Shown here: positions 1-11,231 of the stretch, piece by piece
Layout of the letters: the number at the start of each line of letters is the position of its first letter
Numbering within the stretch: the first letter of the stretch is position 1
Assembly: GCA_964006375.1 (NCBI GenBank)
Contig: OZ023265.1
Span: 13,317,993 to 13,381,992 of the forward strand
Length of the DNA: 64,000 nt
Direction of reading: 5' to 3'
Source of the DNA: Tillus elongatus
Taxonomy: Eukaryota > Arthropoda > Insecta > Coleoptera > Cleridae
The notes under the pieces: model-generated
The model's input: only the letters and a program-made list of their open reading frames with translations
Told to the model about the DNA's origin: nothing
Databases searched by the model: none
Position numbers and translations under genes: made by a program

Positions 1-110
1 ATTTAAATGCCTACTTGTTTTATTTTCTATACTCAGGGTATGAATTATTCGGGTTATTTAAATGCCTACTTGTTATATTTTCTGTACTCAGGGTTATTTT
101 ACTGTAATTT
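1..110. repeat. 55-bp direct repeat, two copies
   Basis: The sequence beginning ATTTAAATGCCTACTTG occurs at position 1 and again at 56, each followed by a near-identical stretch ending in CTCAGGGT. It lies just downstream (on the minus strand) of the gag-like gene and may be part of the same element. The window edge cuts off any further copies. Confidence 0.7.
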
Positions 111-292
111 TTATTTTAAATTGACCAACTTTTCGTCATATAGTTCTAACTAATCAATTTTATTTATTTTAGGAGAAATTTCTTTGTCTGGTAATTTTAT
201 TATTTATTTTGTACATTAAAATTCGTCTTTTCGGCATGCGATTATCCTTTTCATTGCTTAGGTCATATCGGATTCGATCAAATTCATGCAGA

Positions 293-1495
293 TTAATTTT
301 TCTTTATCTTAAATTTTTGCTTTTTACTTTCGAAATTAAAATTGCTATAGTTGCAATGACGTGTCTTATTATTTACATTATTATGCCAAATATGTCTGTT
401 CTTAAGTTCCGGCTTATACCTTTTAAATTTATTATAATTTCCAGAATCTTTGTTTTTATAAAATTTCTGACTATGACTGGATTTGTATTCATCGTGAAAA
501 TTATTGTTTTTAACGAAAAGGTTTCTAAATTTATAATTGCGGCTATTGCTATTATTCTCTACATAATTTTTATTACATTGAAGCATAGTTTCTTGTTTCT
601 GATCACTTTCAATTTTGATATAGTAAAAATAATGTGTTGCCGTTATTAATTTTTCTTCGGCAGTATATACGAATTTTTCCGGGCTCATTTCTAGTATATT
701 TTCGTCCGGTAGTAATTCCTCTTCTATGTATTTTTCTGGGCTTGTTTCTGGTATATTCTCTTCGATTTTAATTAGTTGTTCATCAGTTCCCTGCTCGACT
801 CGGGCTTCATTTCCGTCAATTGGCTCCACACGCGTTTCGACCTTTTTAATGTCGTACCTCATCATTTCCGTTTCTTCCTGTATTTCGTCACGGCACGACT
901 GTATTACCGTGTCCAGTTCCGTCTTGATTATTTCATGGCTTTCTTGGCATTTTTCTAGCGTTACTGTTACCTCAGTATCCAGTTGATAAATTTTATTCAC
1001 TTCTGTTAAAATCTCCGTTTTGTTTTGTTGTATATTTTCATACAATCTCCTAAAATTTTCATCCGTATGTTTAATATATTCTTTTTGTTGTTTCTCCAAC
1101 TTGCCAATATCTTGTTTTATGTCTTTTCCCAATTTGTTGTTGTTTTCTTCCATTTTCTTGAACAAAACGGCGAATAACTTCTCCATTTTTGATTCTTCCT
1201 CCTGTCCTTTTACTGTTTGCTCCTGAGGACTTTCTTTGACAGCGCTATTCTGTCCCTTTTCTTTTTCTATTATAAAGGTTTCATCGCCCCGATATTCGGT
1301 TTCTTCTTCTTCCTGTGATATGGTCCCTTCTTCCGAACTTGCTTTACGTCCCCTCCATTCCGTGAACTGTTTAGGTTTTTGTGGTTCTGGCTCTGCCATT
1401 TTCTCCGGATCTTCAGGTACGCTGATTATAGGTTCTTCAGATTCTGGCCCAATTGGTTTATCACTTTCTAACTGTTTTTCCCCGGACATGTTCAA
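293..1495 (-). CDS. Gag-like coiled-coil protein of a probable LTR retroelement
   Basis: An uninterrupted 400-codon reading frame on the minus strand. The N-terminal ~110 residues are acidic and Pro/Glu-rich. Residues ~110-230 are Lys/Glu/Gln-rich with coiled-coil spacing, and the last ~100 residues are Asn/Lys/Arg-rich and basic, as in nucleic-acid-binding tails. I see no CCHC knuckle, protease or reverse transcriptase, and the frame ends before any pol could start. Upstream on the same strand there are TGGCGCC motifs resembling a tRNA-Lys primer-binding site, which is why I favour a retroelement gag. A lineage-specific host coiled-coil protein is the alternative. The open frame in AT-rich surroundings suggests a fairly young copy. 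Confidence 0.45.
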   Translation of the reverse strand: MNMSGEKQLESDKPIGPESEEPIISVPEDPEKMAEPEPQKPKQFTEWRGRKASSEEGTISQEEEETEYRGDETFIIEKEKGQNSAVKESPQEQTVKGQEEESKMEKLFAVLFKKMEENNNKLGKDIKQDIGKLEKQQKEYIKHTDENFRRLYENIQQNKTEILTEVNKIYQLDTEVTVTLEKCQESHEIIKTELDTVIQSCRDEIQEETEMMRYDIKKVETRVEPIDGNEARVEQGTDEQLIKIEENIPETSPEKYIEEELLPDENILEMSPEKFVYTAEEKLITATHYFYYIKIESDQKQETMLQCNKNYVENNSNSRNYKFRNLFVKNNNFHDEYKSSHSQKFYKNKDSGNYNKFKRYKPELKNRHIWHNNVNNKTRHCNYSNFNFESKKQKFKIKKN

Positions 1496-1894
1496 GCTTG
1501 CTTTATTTAATTTCCTTGTGAATTTAAAGTTTAATTGTCCCCCTTTCTAAGCTTTGACCCTTTCAAATACACCACCTATATTTATTTTCCATAAAACAAT
1601 TGGTTATATGTGCAACTTACTGTTTCATATTAAAATATCATACGGTATTAGAATTTTTGCTAATTTTCAATAAATTGGTTGAATTGATTTATTTTAACTA
1701 TACTGTATTTAAATGAGTCGTGCTAATTTATTTTAAATTGGTTTACTTCTAAATCCCTTGTGTTAAAATACTATTACGTTTTTATGAAAATTTGCTTTAT
1801 TCTAACGTAATCAAAATTTTATTAAAATCTAACAGAAACCCTGTATTTGTGCCAATCATGTGCTATATTGCAAACAAATGTTTATTTTATTAAA

Positions 1895-2265
1895 ATTTTC
1901 TATGAAATTAACTTTATTTTTACACACAAAAAAATTATTTTTTTTAAATCTTGTTCTTTTTAGGTCAAATTTTTCTAGAAGTCCCACGACTTGGGCGCCA
2001 TTTTGCTAGAAAAATCGCTATGTCTTGGCGAACCAACTTGATTTTAAGTTATGATGGTTTGAAACTAATTTTTTCTTCTCTATGAAAATAAATTAACTTA
2101 GACCAAAAAAAATTTTTGATAATTATATGATTATGTATTTTTTTTAAAGCCCTTTAGTTGCGGCGCCATTTTGCTGATTGGCGACCTGCAACGTTTATTT
2201 TATTTGAAATTAAATTTATTTTTGGCACAAAAAAATTTTAATGCACCACTGTTGGGAGCCATTTT
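1895..2265 (-). repeat. Three diverged leader repeats with primer-binding-site-like TGGCGCC motifs
   Basis: Three similar blocks (about 1895-2005, 2078-2170, 2196-2265) each combine an ATT/AAAAAA-rich stretch with a GGCGCCA-TTTTGCT end (GGGAGCCA in the third). On the minus strand these read AAAATGGCGCC or AAAATGGCTCC followed by CAA/GCAA, like the TGGCGCCCAA start of tRNA-Lys primer-binding sites. They lie 0.4-0.8 kb upstream of the gag-like start, where a retroelement leader would be. Which one, if any, is functional cannot be told. Confidence 0.45.
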
Positions 2266-3790
2266 GCTATGGTATTCTACTTTACTTTATGGGTAGTATA
2301 TACCTGCAAAAATTTATTATAGAGCTGAGAACATATGTCCTAATCATCAGGTTGGGTTCCTTATATTTACAGCTAGCTTCTACTAATTAAAATTCACTAA
2401 TATGTGTTATTTAAATTCATTTATTGATTTTCACTTGATCAAAATTACTATCGCTTTGCACAGATGGCTATATAACAATTTTGCTGATTAAATATCAACC
2501 AAAAACAATACTTCCGTTAATTACAATCTGTTATACATTCCATTTAATTCATTACACAAATTTTACGGTGTCTATTTGACACACATTAAATACAAACAGA
2601 AACGTTTAAAACATTCAATACATAAACATAGATTGAAAAATCCTATTAAAACATTTAACTGTGCCGATATGACACTTGTTAAATACAAAGAGATATTTTA
2701 AAACATTCTTTACATAAATATAACTTGAAAAATCCTATTAAAAAAATTCTGGTAACATTATGACTAATTACACAATTAATTAAACATGGATATTACATAA
2801 TCAATATACATCGATAATTCGACAGAGATCACGGTCTCTTTCCGTTTACTTCAAACAAAATTTTTGTTTTTGAAATTTATTAGCACAAAAATATTTGATT
2901 GTTGTTGTAAAAATGGTGAAATTCCACCCGCACTGGTCAATTTAAGAAAAGGTAACACTTACTGACATATTTTCCATTGGATTATTTATTGTTCTTCCAT
3001 TAATACGGACCTTGATTAATTATTATTATCTTTCTCATTTGTCCATGCCATTTATTATTAACGGATTTACTTCGTTAACATATTGATATATTCATTCCAT
3101 AGTCGTAGCACTCTGGAGGTGTTTTATACCCTCACTTCGATGCACTCTGGAATCTTATGTCAACTTACATAATTATGACGATGATCACCTGGTCTGGTAA
3201 AGTGATACTGATGACTTCACTGGATGGAAAAGACAAGACAACCTCGGACCATCTCGGACCGTTGCTTTTATTAACTCTCCTACAGGTGAAAAAACGCTAT
3301 TGTTCGTCACACCACCTGTGTTTAAGTTTTCCTTAAAACCTTTAACGTCTTTTTACGTTTTTTTCTGACGCGCACATCACCTTAATATTCTACAAACTTT
3401 TGTTTTTTATAAATGACCTCCGCTCTTTCACTATATTGCGTCTTTAGCTAGCTTGGTCATATATATATATATATTTTTTTATACAATAAAATCAACAGAA
3501 CTACAATTATATTATCTACAATCTCATTCTCCCTACAAAACTGAAGCATTGTTCTTGGTTTCTTTACGGATTTCTAGTATATAATATAATTTTTTTATTA
3601 CTCGAATGTAACTTAACATCGAGGGTTGCTACATGGGTCACTGACATTCATGTCGGGCGTTGACATCTCCTGCCAAAACTCTTTCATTGCTACATTAGGG
3701 TGTATGCACTAATTTTATATATACTAGTATGCATAAATTTCCCGTTTTCCTATTAAAATTTCGTAATATTTCCTATCATTTGCTAGCTAT
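2266..3790 (-). other. Non-coding stretch, possible LTR of the gag-like element
   Basis: No gene is visible. On the minus strand an AATAAA signal lies near 3265-3275 inside a GC-richer segment (3130-3370) that would suit an LTR R/U5 region. The second LTR is outside the window, so LTR ends cannot be set. A short (TA)n lies near 3463. Confidence 0.25.
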
Positions 3791-3791
3791 A

Positions 3792-3793
<2 letters not shown>

Positions 3794-3874
<81 letters not shown>
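3794..3874. repeat. (TA)n microsatellite with flanking repeat module B
   Basis: About 40 TA units. It is followed by ATAACTCAAAAAATAATGGA and on to about 3960, the reverse-oriented B module of the modular repeat found many times in this window. The B copy runs into the end of the 12-kb foldback unit that the hAT element entered. Confidence 0.9.
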
Positions 3875-3876
<2 letters not shown>

Positions 3877-4509
3877 GATAACTCAAAAAATAATGGACCG
3901 ATTTTGATCAAATATGGTGAGTGCCTTCCTTTTCTAAGTTGCGGATCCAGTATGTTGTCATGGCAGCTCCAAATAATACTCAGTAGTGGCGTGCGGTCCA
4001 TGGAAGCAAGGAGAGCATTGCTTCCCTTAAAATAACGACTACATACCTAAACCGCATTATTTAAAATCCCTTTTGTATTTTAAATATTAAATTTCAAACT
4101 CTGAAACTAATTTAATTATTACAATTTTTATTTCGCAAGCTCACACACATAATTATTTATTATGCATCATACTGTATTTGTATATACGCTCCTAGCAAGG
4201 ACGTCGTCGCAGTAAATGCGCCAGCGAACAGCACGAGTTGCAATGACTTCGGTTAAATACACGTAGTCAGCAGGCAACTTTATAAGAAACCCTAGCTCGA
4301 CGGATGTACGCGTATTTTTAGAACGTGTTGTGAATGTCGCTGATTATTTCGTAGATATAAGCAGTTGCAAGTAGATCAGCTTTTAACAGCGGCGTCGGTG
4401 GGGGTGGGGATTTACAAACTTTACAAACAAGTGGTAATAATAACTGTGATTGTATTGTGTGTTTTTGATAACCAAAGGATTTTCAGGTTTACCGTTTGCT
4501 TAAAAACTT

Positions 4510-5415
4510 GCTATTATTAATAAAGGTAGGCCGAAACCTGCTGTAAAAAACTTAAACCTAAGAATTAAAACATGTATTCGACATTTCAACGCGGAAAAAA
4601 CTTATAAACAATATGAATGGTTAACTGGTTGTGAAAACAGGAATAAACTGTTTTGTTGGCCTGGTAGTCTATTTGTGACTGAAAAGGGGGTGTGGAATAA
4701 AAGTGGGTTTTCCGACTTGAATAATCTACGTAAAGTAGTAAAAAGACATGTTATGTCTAAAGCGCATTTACAGACCATTTTAAAATTAAGTGTCTTTGGA
4801 AAAACGCGAATTGAATACGCCGTTGACAAGCAGATAGAAAGTAGTCATCGCCAACACAATGATAAAAACAGAAACATATTAAAAAGACTTATTGATATTA
4901 TGTGTTTGCTTGGCCAGCATGAATTGGGCTTCCGGGGTCATGACGAAACTACATCTGCAAATAGAGGAAACTTTCAAGACCTAGTTTCTTTAATAGCCAA
5001 ATACGACATTTATTTAAAAAATCACTTGGAACAGTCTAACGTTTTTCGCGGGACATAAAATTGTATTCAGAATGACTTAACTTCGGCTGCTGTCACTATT
5101 ATTTTGAACAGAATTAAATCTGAAATTAAACAGACTCGTTTCATTGCAATTGATCTAGATGAAACAACCGATGTAACTAATTTAAGTCAACTATCTGTAG
5201 TAATACGTTACGTAAAAATGGATGGGAGTGTACAAGAAAGATTTTTAGGCTTTAAAAATGTGACAGAAGATCGTACCGCAAACGCTCTATATAAAATTGT
5301 GCTCAAAGCTATGATAGGGCTGCTGTTATGGCCGGACATTTAAGAGGTCTTCAAGCTAAAGTGCGGGAAACGTTCTCCAATGCTCTATTTGTACACTGTT
5401 GTGCTCATAAATTAA
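4510..5415 (+). pseudogene. hAT transposase, N-terminal half (broken)
   Basis: Translation gives a TTF-type/ZMYM1-like zinc-finger segment with WLTGCENRNKLFCWP, then KGVWNKSGFSDLNNL and KRHVMSKAHLQ. The first part of the catalytic core follows, with FIAIDLDETTDV, and then a second block with VMAGHLRGLQAKV and HCCAHKLNLILSQ. One in-frame TAA interrupts it at about 5056-5058. A frameshift, probably with a small deletion, lies near 5300-5320. The reading frame then runs directly into (TA)n at 5432. The family is a cut-and-paste RNase-H-like transposase; this copy cannot be active. Confidence 0.85.
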
Positions 5416-5428
5416 ATTTAATTTTATC

Positions 5429-5431
<3 letters not shown>

Positions 5432-5516
<85 letters not shown>
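5432..5516. repeat. (TA)n tract interrupting the hAT transposase
   Basis: About 42 TA units immediately after the HKLNLILSQ codons. It marks the left edge of the inserted LINE block; a matching (TA)n tract (11232-11314) marks the right edge. Confidence 0.9.
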
Positions 5517-5519
<3 letters not shown>

Positions 5520-5682
5520 ATATAATAATAGATTTAGTTTTTCAAAATACAGTTCAATAACAATAACATACATAGATCTACTGAACATAATAAATCTTGG
5601 AGAGATCCACAAAAGTCAGAGACTTGTGCGTGGATACATCTAGACCAAGCAAATTATACAAAACTAAGTAATGAACACAAGA

Positions 5683-5765
5683 ACACACACACACACACAC
5701 ACCCACAGGCGCAAAAACCAAAAACACCCACCAGCACACTCACACAAACACATTCTCTCACACAT
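5683..5765. repeat. CA-rich simple sequence
   Basis: (CA)n followed by a degenerate CA/CT-rich stretch. It is just beyond the 3' end of the minus-strand LINE fragment and may be its 3' tail region. Confidence 0.6.
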
Positions 5766-5779
5766 TTTCACATGTACAA

Positions 5780-7393
5780 TGTACACTCTCACAAATGTAT
5801 ATAATAATAAAAAAAGTGTGCATATTTAAAATGATTACTGTGCGGTACAACATCGCAAAAGATATCATACGACCTGCTCAACACCTATCTGTGTACTAAA
5901 CCATGAATGATGTGTCTAGATTTCGAAACCCATGCTTTCACCATCCTCACATAAAAACGTAAAGTTGGTGCAGTTCTGATATTGACTGGAAGAGTTTTAT
6001 AAATTCTTGGTGCAATATAAGTATAACTACGCTGGCCCACAGTCTTAATTGCTCTGTTCGTTTGAGCGGCCGCTGCTGCGTTTAGCCTAGTTATGTACAA
6101 ATGCTCTATTCTAGAGACGCGATCATACTTTCTTACCTACGTCAACACAGCCAATGAAAAAAGTTGCCTAATATCATTAGCTCCTGCTTCAGCGTACAAC
6201 GATTCAGACGGGTAAGTGTAGCACTTATTATAAATTAGTTTCAGGAACCAACGTTGAATTATATCCAACCTTTTCAGGTGACAACTCAACGCAGCACCTC
6301 AAACAACAATCCCGTATGTAAGAAGGGGTTCAACCAATGCCGAACAGACCATTCTAAGACACACCGTTGTCAGAAAGGTTTTTAGGTATTTAAACTTATA
6401 CAAAATGGTCCTCAACTTTTTAACAACCACACCAACATGCTCATCCCAACGCAGATGTTGATCTATGATGATCCCCAAATACCTAACTTTTCGTGCCGCC
6501 TCAATTTGGATACATTGGCCATTACAAACTATTTGCAGTGTATTAAATGACGGCAGGTGTGACTTATAGGAGGCAAATGCAACATACTTCGTCTTCTTTG
6601 TGTTAATAGTCAACCCATTGGCATCAAACCACCCCTCAATATTCACAAAATGATCTTCAATTTTGGTCTTTAGCCGCTGCCAAGAACAATCTTCATATAG
6701 AATTGCAGTATCATCTGCAAAACCAATGACTTTACCAGCTGTCTGCACATCAAATATATCATTGATATACAAACTAAATAGCAACGGACCCAGGACTGTA
6801 CCCTGAGGAACGCCAAATTCAACCACCTCAAAATCGCTGCAGCTGTCGTCAATCCTTGTGCACTGCCTTCTAGACCGCAAATAATCCCCAATCAAAAGCA
6901 GCGGAACACCCCTAAAACCGATACCCACCAATTTTTTGAGAAGAATCCTGTGATCAACAGCGTCGAAGGCCTTTTCGACGTCTAGAAAGATGCAAATACT
7001 TTGTCTTTGCTTATCAAGGGCAGAATAAATTCCTGTAGTTAGGGTATTTAACGCATTCTGTGTTGACAGACCCTCTCTGAAGCCAAACTGCGATTCTGAT
7101 AAAATGTTATGCTTCTTTAAATGGCTTGTTATTTTCTGACAAATAATTTTTTCGAAAACCTTGGCCACATTCGATAATAAGGATATCGGCCTATAATTTG
7201 GCATTTCGTCCCTGTTTCCTCCTTTAAACAATGGTTTTATTACTGTCTTCCTTAGAATGTCTGGGAAGATACCAAGTTCTATGCATCTGTTGATTAGGAT
7301 AGTCAGCGGGACTGCAATAACATGTACGAGTTCCTTCAAGTTCTCCACAGTGATCGAGTCCAACCCAGGAGCTTTTTTTACCTTCATTTCCAT
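5780..7393 (-). pseudogene. 5'-truncated LINE reverse transcriptase (element C)
   Basis: Minus-strand RT starting abruptly at 7393. Motifs in order: KAPGLDSITVENLK, NYRPISLLSNVAKVFEKII, SQFGFREGLSTQNAL, FLDVEKAFDAVDH, GVPQGTVLGPLLFSLYIND, and FADD in place of the usual YADD, then the thumb/connection region. The frame has a stop at 6299-6301 and another near 6118, then continues in the same frame to 5885, so two point changes broke an otherwise collinear frame. No endonuclease remains. It belongs to the Jockey/CR1/I-like group of non-LTR elements; I cannot set the clade. It sits 3' of element B in the same orientation, both inside the hAT. Confidence 0.85.
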
Positions 7394-7394
7394 T

Positions 7395-7485
7395 ATGTAT
7401 ATACGTATGTATATATATAACCATTATGTATATACGTATGTATATATGTATATACGTATATATATATAGATAGATAGATAGATAA
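7395..7485. repeat. TATACGTATG / (GATA)n simple repeat, 3' tail of LINE element B
   Basis: Variants of TATATACGTATG followed by (GATA)4-5. On the minus strand this directly follows AATAAAGTTATC, so it reads as a poly(A)-signal-like end plus (TATC)n tail of element B. Confidence 0.75.
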
Positions 7486-7672
7486 CTTTATTAGCCTTTG
7501 AACAAGTACATGTATACTACAGGCACGTCAAAGAATTAGAAAAACCTAAAATGTCAGTCTTAAAAATATACAAAAACAGAAGTCAAAAAATAACAACAGC
7601 ACTTTACATACAGAACCAACTAAAAAAATATACAATCATTTTACATTAAACCTAAATTTACAGTTACAACGG

Positions 7673-10564
7673 TCATTCTCTCCGTTGCTCAGGGCCTGTA
7701 CACCTTTCAGTAAATTCACTGATATGATAAAAAGAATTTTCAACCAAAAACAATTTCAATCTACGTTTAAAGCAGCTAAGTGTATCCGCAGCCTTAATCT
7801 CCTGAGGAAGCATATTAAAATAAAAACAGCCAGCATACACAGGTGATTTCTTGTATGCCATATACTGGTAATTTGGCAAGTGGATGTCATTTCTTGCCCG
7901 GGTAGTGTAGCTGTGAACTGCACTATTTTTAGTAAACCTGTTCCTACGTGCATATGTGAAACTCAGGAGTTTATACAAATACACCCCCGTGACAGTCAAC
8001 AGTTTTTTTGTTTTAAAAGTACTCCTGCATGATTCTTTTTGTTGTAGTCCAAAAATCAGGCGGATTACTCGTTTCTGGCATACGAAAACCCTGTGTATAT
8101 CATTTGCATGACCCCACACTATTATGTTGTATGCCAGCACACTATAAACTAAAGCAAAATACACATTAATTAGAGAAATTGCATTTAAGGTGTTCTTCAG
8201 TTTCATGATGCAAAAATAGGCCTTACCCAATTTTTTTGATATTCCTTCTATCTGGGTCTCCCATGAGAGCCTATTATCTAAAATGCAACCTAAAAAGTTG
8301 GTGGAGGTACTTAAGGCAATATAGTTATAATTAAAATAAAAATTATTATCAATAGAAGGCTCTCGACATCTTCCCATAAACTCTACACAAACTGTCTTGG
8401 AACTATTTACAATCAGGTGATTGCTGCAGCACCACTGACCGAAGTGCGACAAAATACTATTCACCTTACGCACAGCATCGGACAATACCGGATCCGAAAC
8501 TACGATTGCTATGTCATCAGCGTACATAAACAACCTCCCACCTGTCAGATAGTTGGGAAGATCATTTACGTACAACATAAACATAAGCGGCCCCAGGACG
8601 CTTCCCTGCGGAGCGCCCAGCTTTACTTCATACTCATCAGATCTAACTCCGTCCACTGAGACTACTAATCGCCTGTCTCTTACAAACGACACAAGCCAAT
8701 CACTAACAGGTCCCCTGAGTCCGACCGCATTTAATTTTCTTTCGAGGAAAGTACAATTAATTGTATCAAAAGCGCGAGACATGTCAAAAAATATGCCCAC
8801 GGTGTGATGCTTTCTATCAATACAATCCGCAATATGCTGCACCATATCCGCGCAGGCCTGTTCGGTGGAATATCCCTCGCGGAAACCATACTGACTAGAA
8901 GACAACACGTTATTTTTACTTAGGAAGTCCGTTATCCTGTTATGCATAATTCTTTCCATGATTTTGGAAAACGGACTCAGTACCATTACAGATCGGTAGT
9001 TTTCCACCAAGAACGGATCGTCTTTTTTATATACTGGTACCCCTTTCGCATTTTTCAATTTCGAGGGAAACTGGCCTAACTTAAGCGAGGTATTCATGAT
9101 TACCGTTAGATAAGGCGATATCAAATCGGAAAGTTGTTTAATAACAGTGACTGCAATATCATCTAAGCCAGTGGATCTTTTAGTTTTAAGTCTATGAATA
9201 ACGTTTGTTATTTCAGTGTCCGTCACTGGATAAAAATAAAAACTATCGCGCACCATTATGGAGGTTGTACACTCTTTATAGTTAAGAACACCAAAATGAG
9301 CAGTCAATTTTTCTTCTACTCCACAGGCAAAGTATTTTGCAAATGAATTGGATATTAAACGCTTGTCAGTAATTATTTCGTTATTTATTTTTAGTTTAAT
9401 CTCTGTTTTGGTTTTAGGTATTCTATTTAAACGTGTATTTACAAGTTGCCAGAGTGTCTTATTTTTGTTATCAGACTGTGAAATGATACCAGCATAATAA
9501 TTATGTTTTTCTTGTTTAAGTTTAAGGTCAAGTTGTTTTTTCATTACCTTGTACTTATTATTATTATCCTCACTAGGATATAATCTTCTATAATAGTTAA
9601 AGAATTTTAAGTTCTTAAACGCAATTTTCAACTCATTTGGTGCCCTAAAGTCATATTTTTTTGCTCCACTATAAATTTTCTGGGACTTTTCAGGAAACGC
9701 AACATTGTAACAATAGGAAAAATGCTCGAAAAATACATCGAACAAGTCATCAATATTTTGACAGTCGGTATCCTCGAAGGATATGTATTGAGCTCCAAAA
9801 ATAGTTTTAAATTCTGTAAAAGCATCATAAGTAAACCGACGGCATAATCTTGTTAGAAAATCTGACTCGCTGGGATTTTTTATTTGTTCAGACCACTGTA
9901 TGACCTGTGCCGTATGATCTGACAGACCCGGATCAATAACTTTACACTTTACATCTTTTTTTATGTTAGTTATTACATAATCAATCATGCTGCAGCTAAC
10001 ACCCGACTTGCTTTTAAATATTCGTGTAGGTTCAACTACCAAGTTTACTAGTTGGTTTGAGAAAATTAAGTCATTAAATAGTTTATTGTTCCTTTCGTTT
10101 TTACTGTAGTCTAAATTAAAATCGCCACATATTACTATATTCGTAAACTTGCTATTAGCAAACCTCAGTAGTTTATCTAGTTTGTCATTAAATAGCTGAT
10201 AGTCACTGTTACCTGACCTATAGATTACAAATATTCCCGTACAATTATTGAAACTGATACCGGAACACTCAAATACAAAATCTGCAGAAAGTACACGAAC
10301 ATAACTAAGAGGCTTACAATATTGTATAATCTCGTCTTTAACAAAAATACTGGAACCACCATGGATATGTCTCTGACGGCAATAACTGGAGACACTGGTG
10401 TAGCCATCTATACAAGCACCATCCATAGACGACAAGCACCAATGCTCCGTGAAACACAGAAACGTGGCAGCAACTTCCCTGATAAATAACTCCAAAGCGT
10501 TGACTTTGCTCGCCAAGTTTTGAATATTGTAATGCAAAGCTTTTATTGTTTTGCCAAGCTTCAC
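7673..10564 (-). CDS. LINE ORF2: EEP endonuclease plus reverse transcriptase, intact
   Basis: 963 codons with no stop. Residues ~8-225 are an EEP endonuclease with Glu40 in CFTEHW, GDFNLDY (147-153) and SDH (215-217). Residues ~500-760 are RT, with NYRSVMVLSPFSKIMERI, SQYGFREGYSTEQA, FFDMSRAFD (first Asp ~594), GAPQGSVLGPL and YADD (681-684). The product nicks target DNA and copies its RNA in place. The first codon of this frame is GTG at 10564 (KLGKTIK follows), overlapping the ORF1 TGA by the four bases GTGA. No in-frame ATG is near, so translation probably relies on termination-reinitiation. All catalytic residues I can name are present, so this copy could be recently active in sequence terms, though its 5' end is missing. 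Confidence 0.9.
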   Translation of the reverse strand: MKLGKTIKALHYNIQNLASKVNALELFIREVAATFLCFTEHWCLSSMDGACIDGYTSVSSYCRQRHIHGGSSIFVKDEIIQYCKPLSYVRVLSADFVFECSGISFNNCTGIFVIYRSGNSDYQLFNDKLDKLLRFANSKFTNIVICGDFNLDYSKNERNNKLFNDLIFSNQLVNLVVEPTRIFKSKSGVSCSMIDYVITNIKKDVKCKVIDPGLSDHTAQVIQWSEQIKNPSESDFLTRLCRRFTYDAFTEFKTIFGAQYISFEDTDCQNIDDLFDVFFEHFSYCYNVAFPEKSQKIYSGAKKYDFRAPNELKIAFKNLKFFNYYRRLYPSEDNNNKYKVMKKQLDLKLKQEKHNYYAGIISQSDNKNKTLWQLVNTRLNRIPKTKTEIKLKINNEIITDKRLISNSFAKYFACGVEEKLTAHFGVLNYKECTTSIMVRDSFYFYPVTDTEITNVIHRLKTKRSTGLDDIAVTVIKQLSDLISPYLTVIMNTSLKLGQFPSKLKNAKGVPVYKKDDPFLVENYRSVMVLSPFSKIMERIMHNRITDFLSKNNVLSSSQYGFREGYSTEQACADMVQHIADCIDRKHHTVGIFFDMSRAFDTINCTFLERKLNAVGLRGPVSDWLVSFVRDRRLVVSVDGVRSDEYEVKLGAPQGSVLGPLMFMLYVNDLPNYLTGGRLFMYADDIAIVVSDPVLSDAVRKVNSILSHFGQWCCSNHLIVNSSKTVCVEFMGRCREPSIDNNFYFNYNYIALSTSTNFLGCILDNRLSWETQIEGISKKLGKAYFCIMKLKNTLNAISLINVYFALVYSVLAYNIIVWGHANDIHRVFVCQKRVIRLIFGLQQKESCRSTFKTKKLLTVTGVYLYKLLSFTYARRNRFTKNSAVHSYTTRARNDIHLPNYQYMAYKKSPVYAGCFYFNMLPQEIKAADTLSCFKRRLKLFLVENSFYHISEFTERCTGPEQRRE

Positions 10565-11228
10565 TTTGGAACTAGATTGCGTGATGAGGCCTCCTGGTAA
10601 AAATTTGAACTATTTTTGAAATAATACCTTCTGATGGCAGCGCCTTCTGGCCAGATCTCAGGTTCGTATACTTCACTGGTTAACTCTATAGGATAAGTAA
10701 CTCTGAATGAGACAGAGTGATTATTTCTTGTGACTTCTTCGCAACTAACTGAGATTCCTGGTGCCGTTTGTGCAAGGTGCGCCAATATGTCCTCCGACTG
10801 TGTTTCGTGGCTCAAGCGAGAAACATGAATGTGACCCATTTGAGGTAATGTTTTAATGCTTTTATAGGTTTTGTTAGTCCCAATAACTGGTTTTCTTTTA
10901 TATCTATTATACACAGAAGAAGACAGTCTACGCCCCTGTCCATTGTTTATGTCTGATGTTTTATTTGTTATCTCAGCTGACTGTGTCCCTGTTATCTCTG
11001 AATAGCTGCTTTTTGGTAGTCCCATATCATCTTCTTTATCAAAAGGTGAATGTACTCTGGATATTAAATACCCACGATTTGTCGGCTCCTGATAGGTTTC
11101 TTTTGGTAAATCATTGACTCTGGTATCAATATTTCGGACTGAAGTTGAAATATCATATTTTCTCTTGCCGATGCTGGCAGCTGATTGTTCTTTACGAGAG
11201 ATGTCGTTAATGGTTCTTTCATTTTCCA

Positions 11229-11230
<2 letters not shown>
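10561..11230 (-). CDS. LINE ORF1 (partial), nucleic-acid-binding protein
   Basis: The frame is open from the (TA)n boundary at 11230 to the TGA at 10561-10563; the first Met in it is at 11025 (154 codons). The C-terminal ~80 residues, containing GHIHVSRLSHETQSEDILAHL, resemble the small RRM-like domain found at the end of ORF1 in CR1/Jockey-like LINEs. The N-terminus is missing because the element is truncated by the (TA)n. The stop overlaps the ORF2 start by four bases. Confidence 0.7.

Positions 11231-11231
<1 letters not shown>

Larger units (their letters stand above)
7480..11231 (-). mobile_element. Non-LTR retrotransposon element B, two ORFs, 5'-truncated
   Basis: A minus-strand LINE with partial ORF1 (11230-10561), complete ORF2 (10564-7673), a ~190-bp 3' UTR, AATAAA near 7485-7495 and a microsatellite tail. 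The 5' end stops at (TA)n 11232-11314. It lies within the hAT transposon and is therefore younger than it. Endonuclease plus YADD-type RT and the small overlapping ORF1 place it in the Jockey/CR1-like part of the LINE tree. Confidence 0.85.

Noticed and set aside
209..649. Plus-strand hydrophobic frame of 146 codons
   Set aside because: It is antisense to the gag-like gene; its Phe/Ile/Lys composition is a shadow of the AT-rich opposite frame.
5328..5612. Tyr-Ile repeat proteins on both strands at the (TA)n tracts here and elsewhere
   Set aside because: They are translations of (TA)n and have no coding signal.
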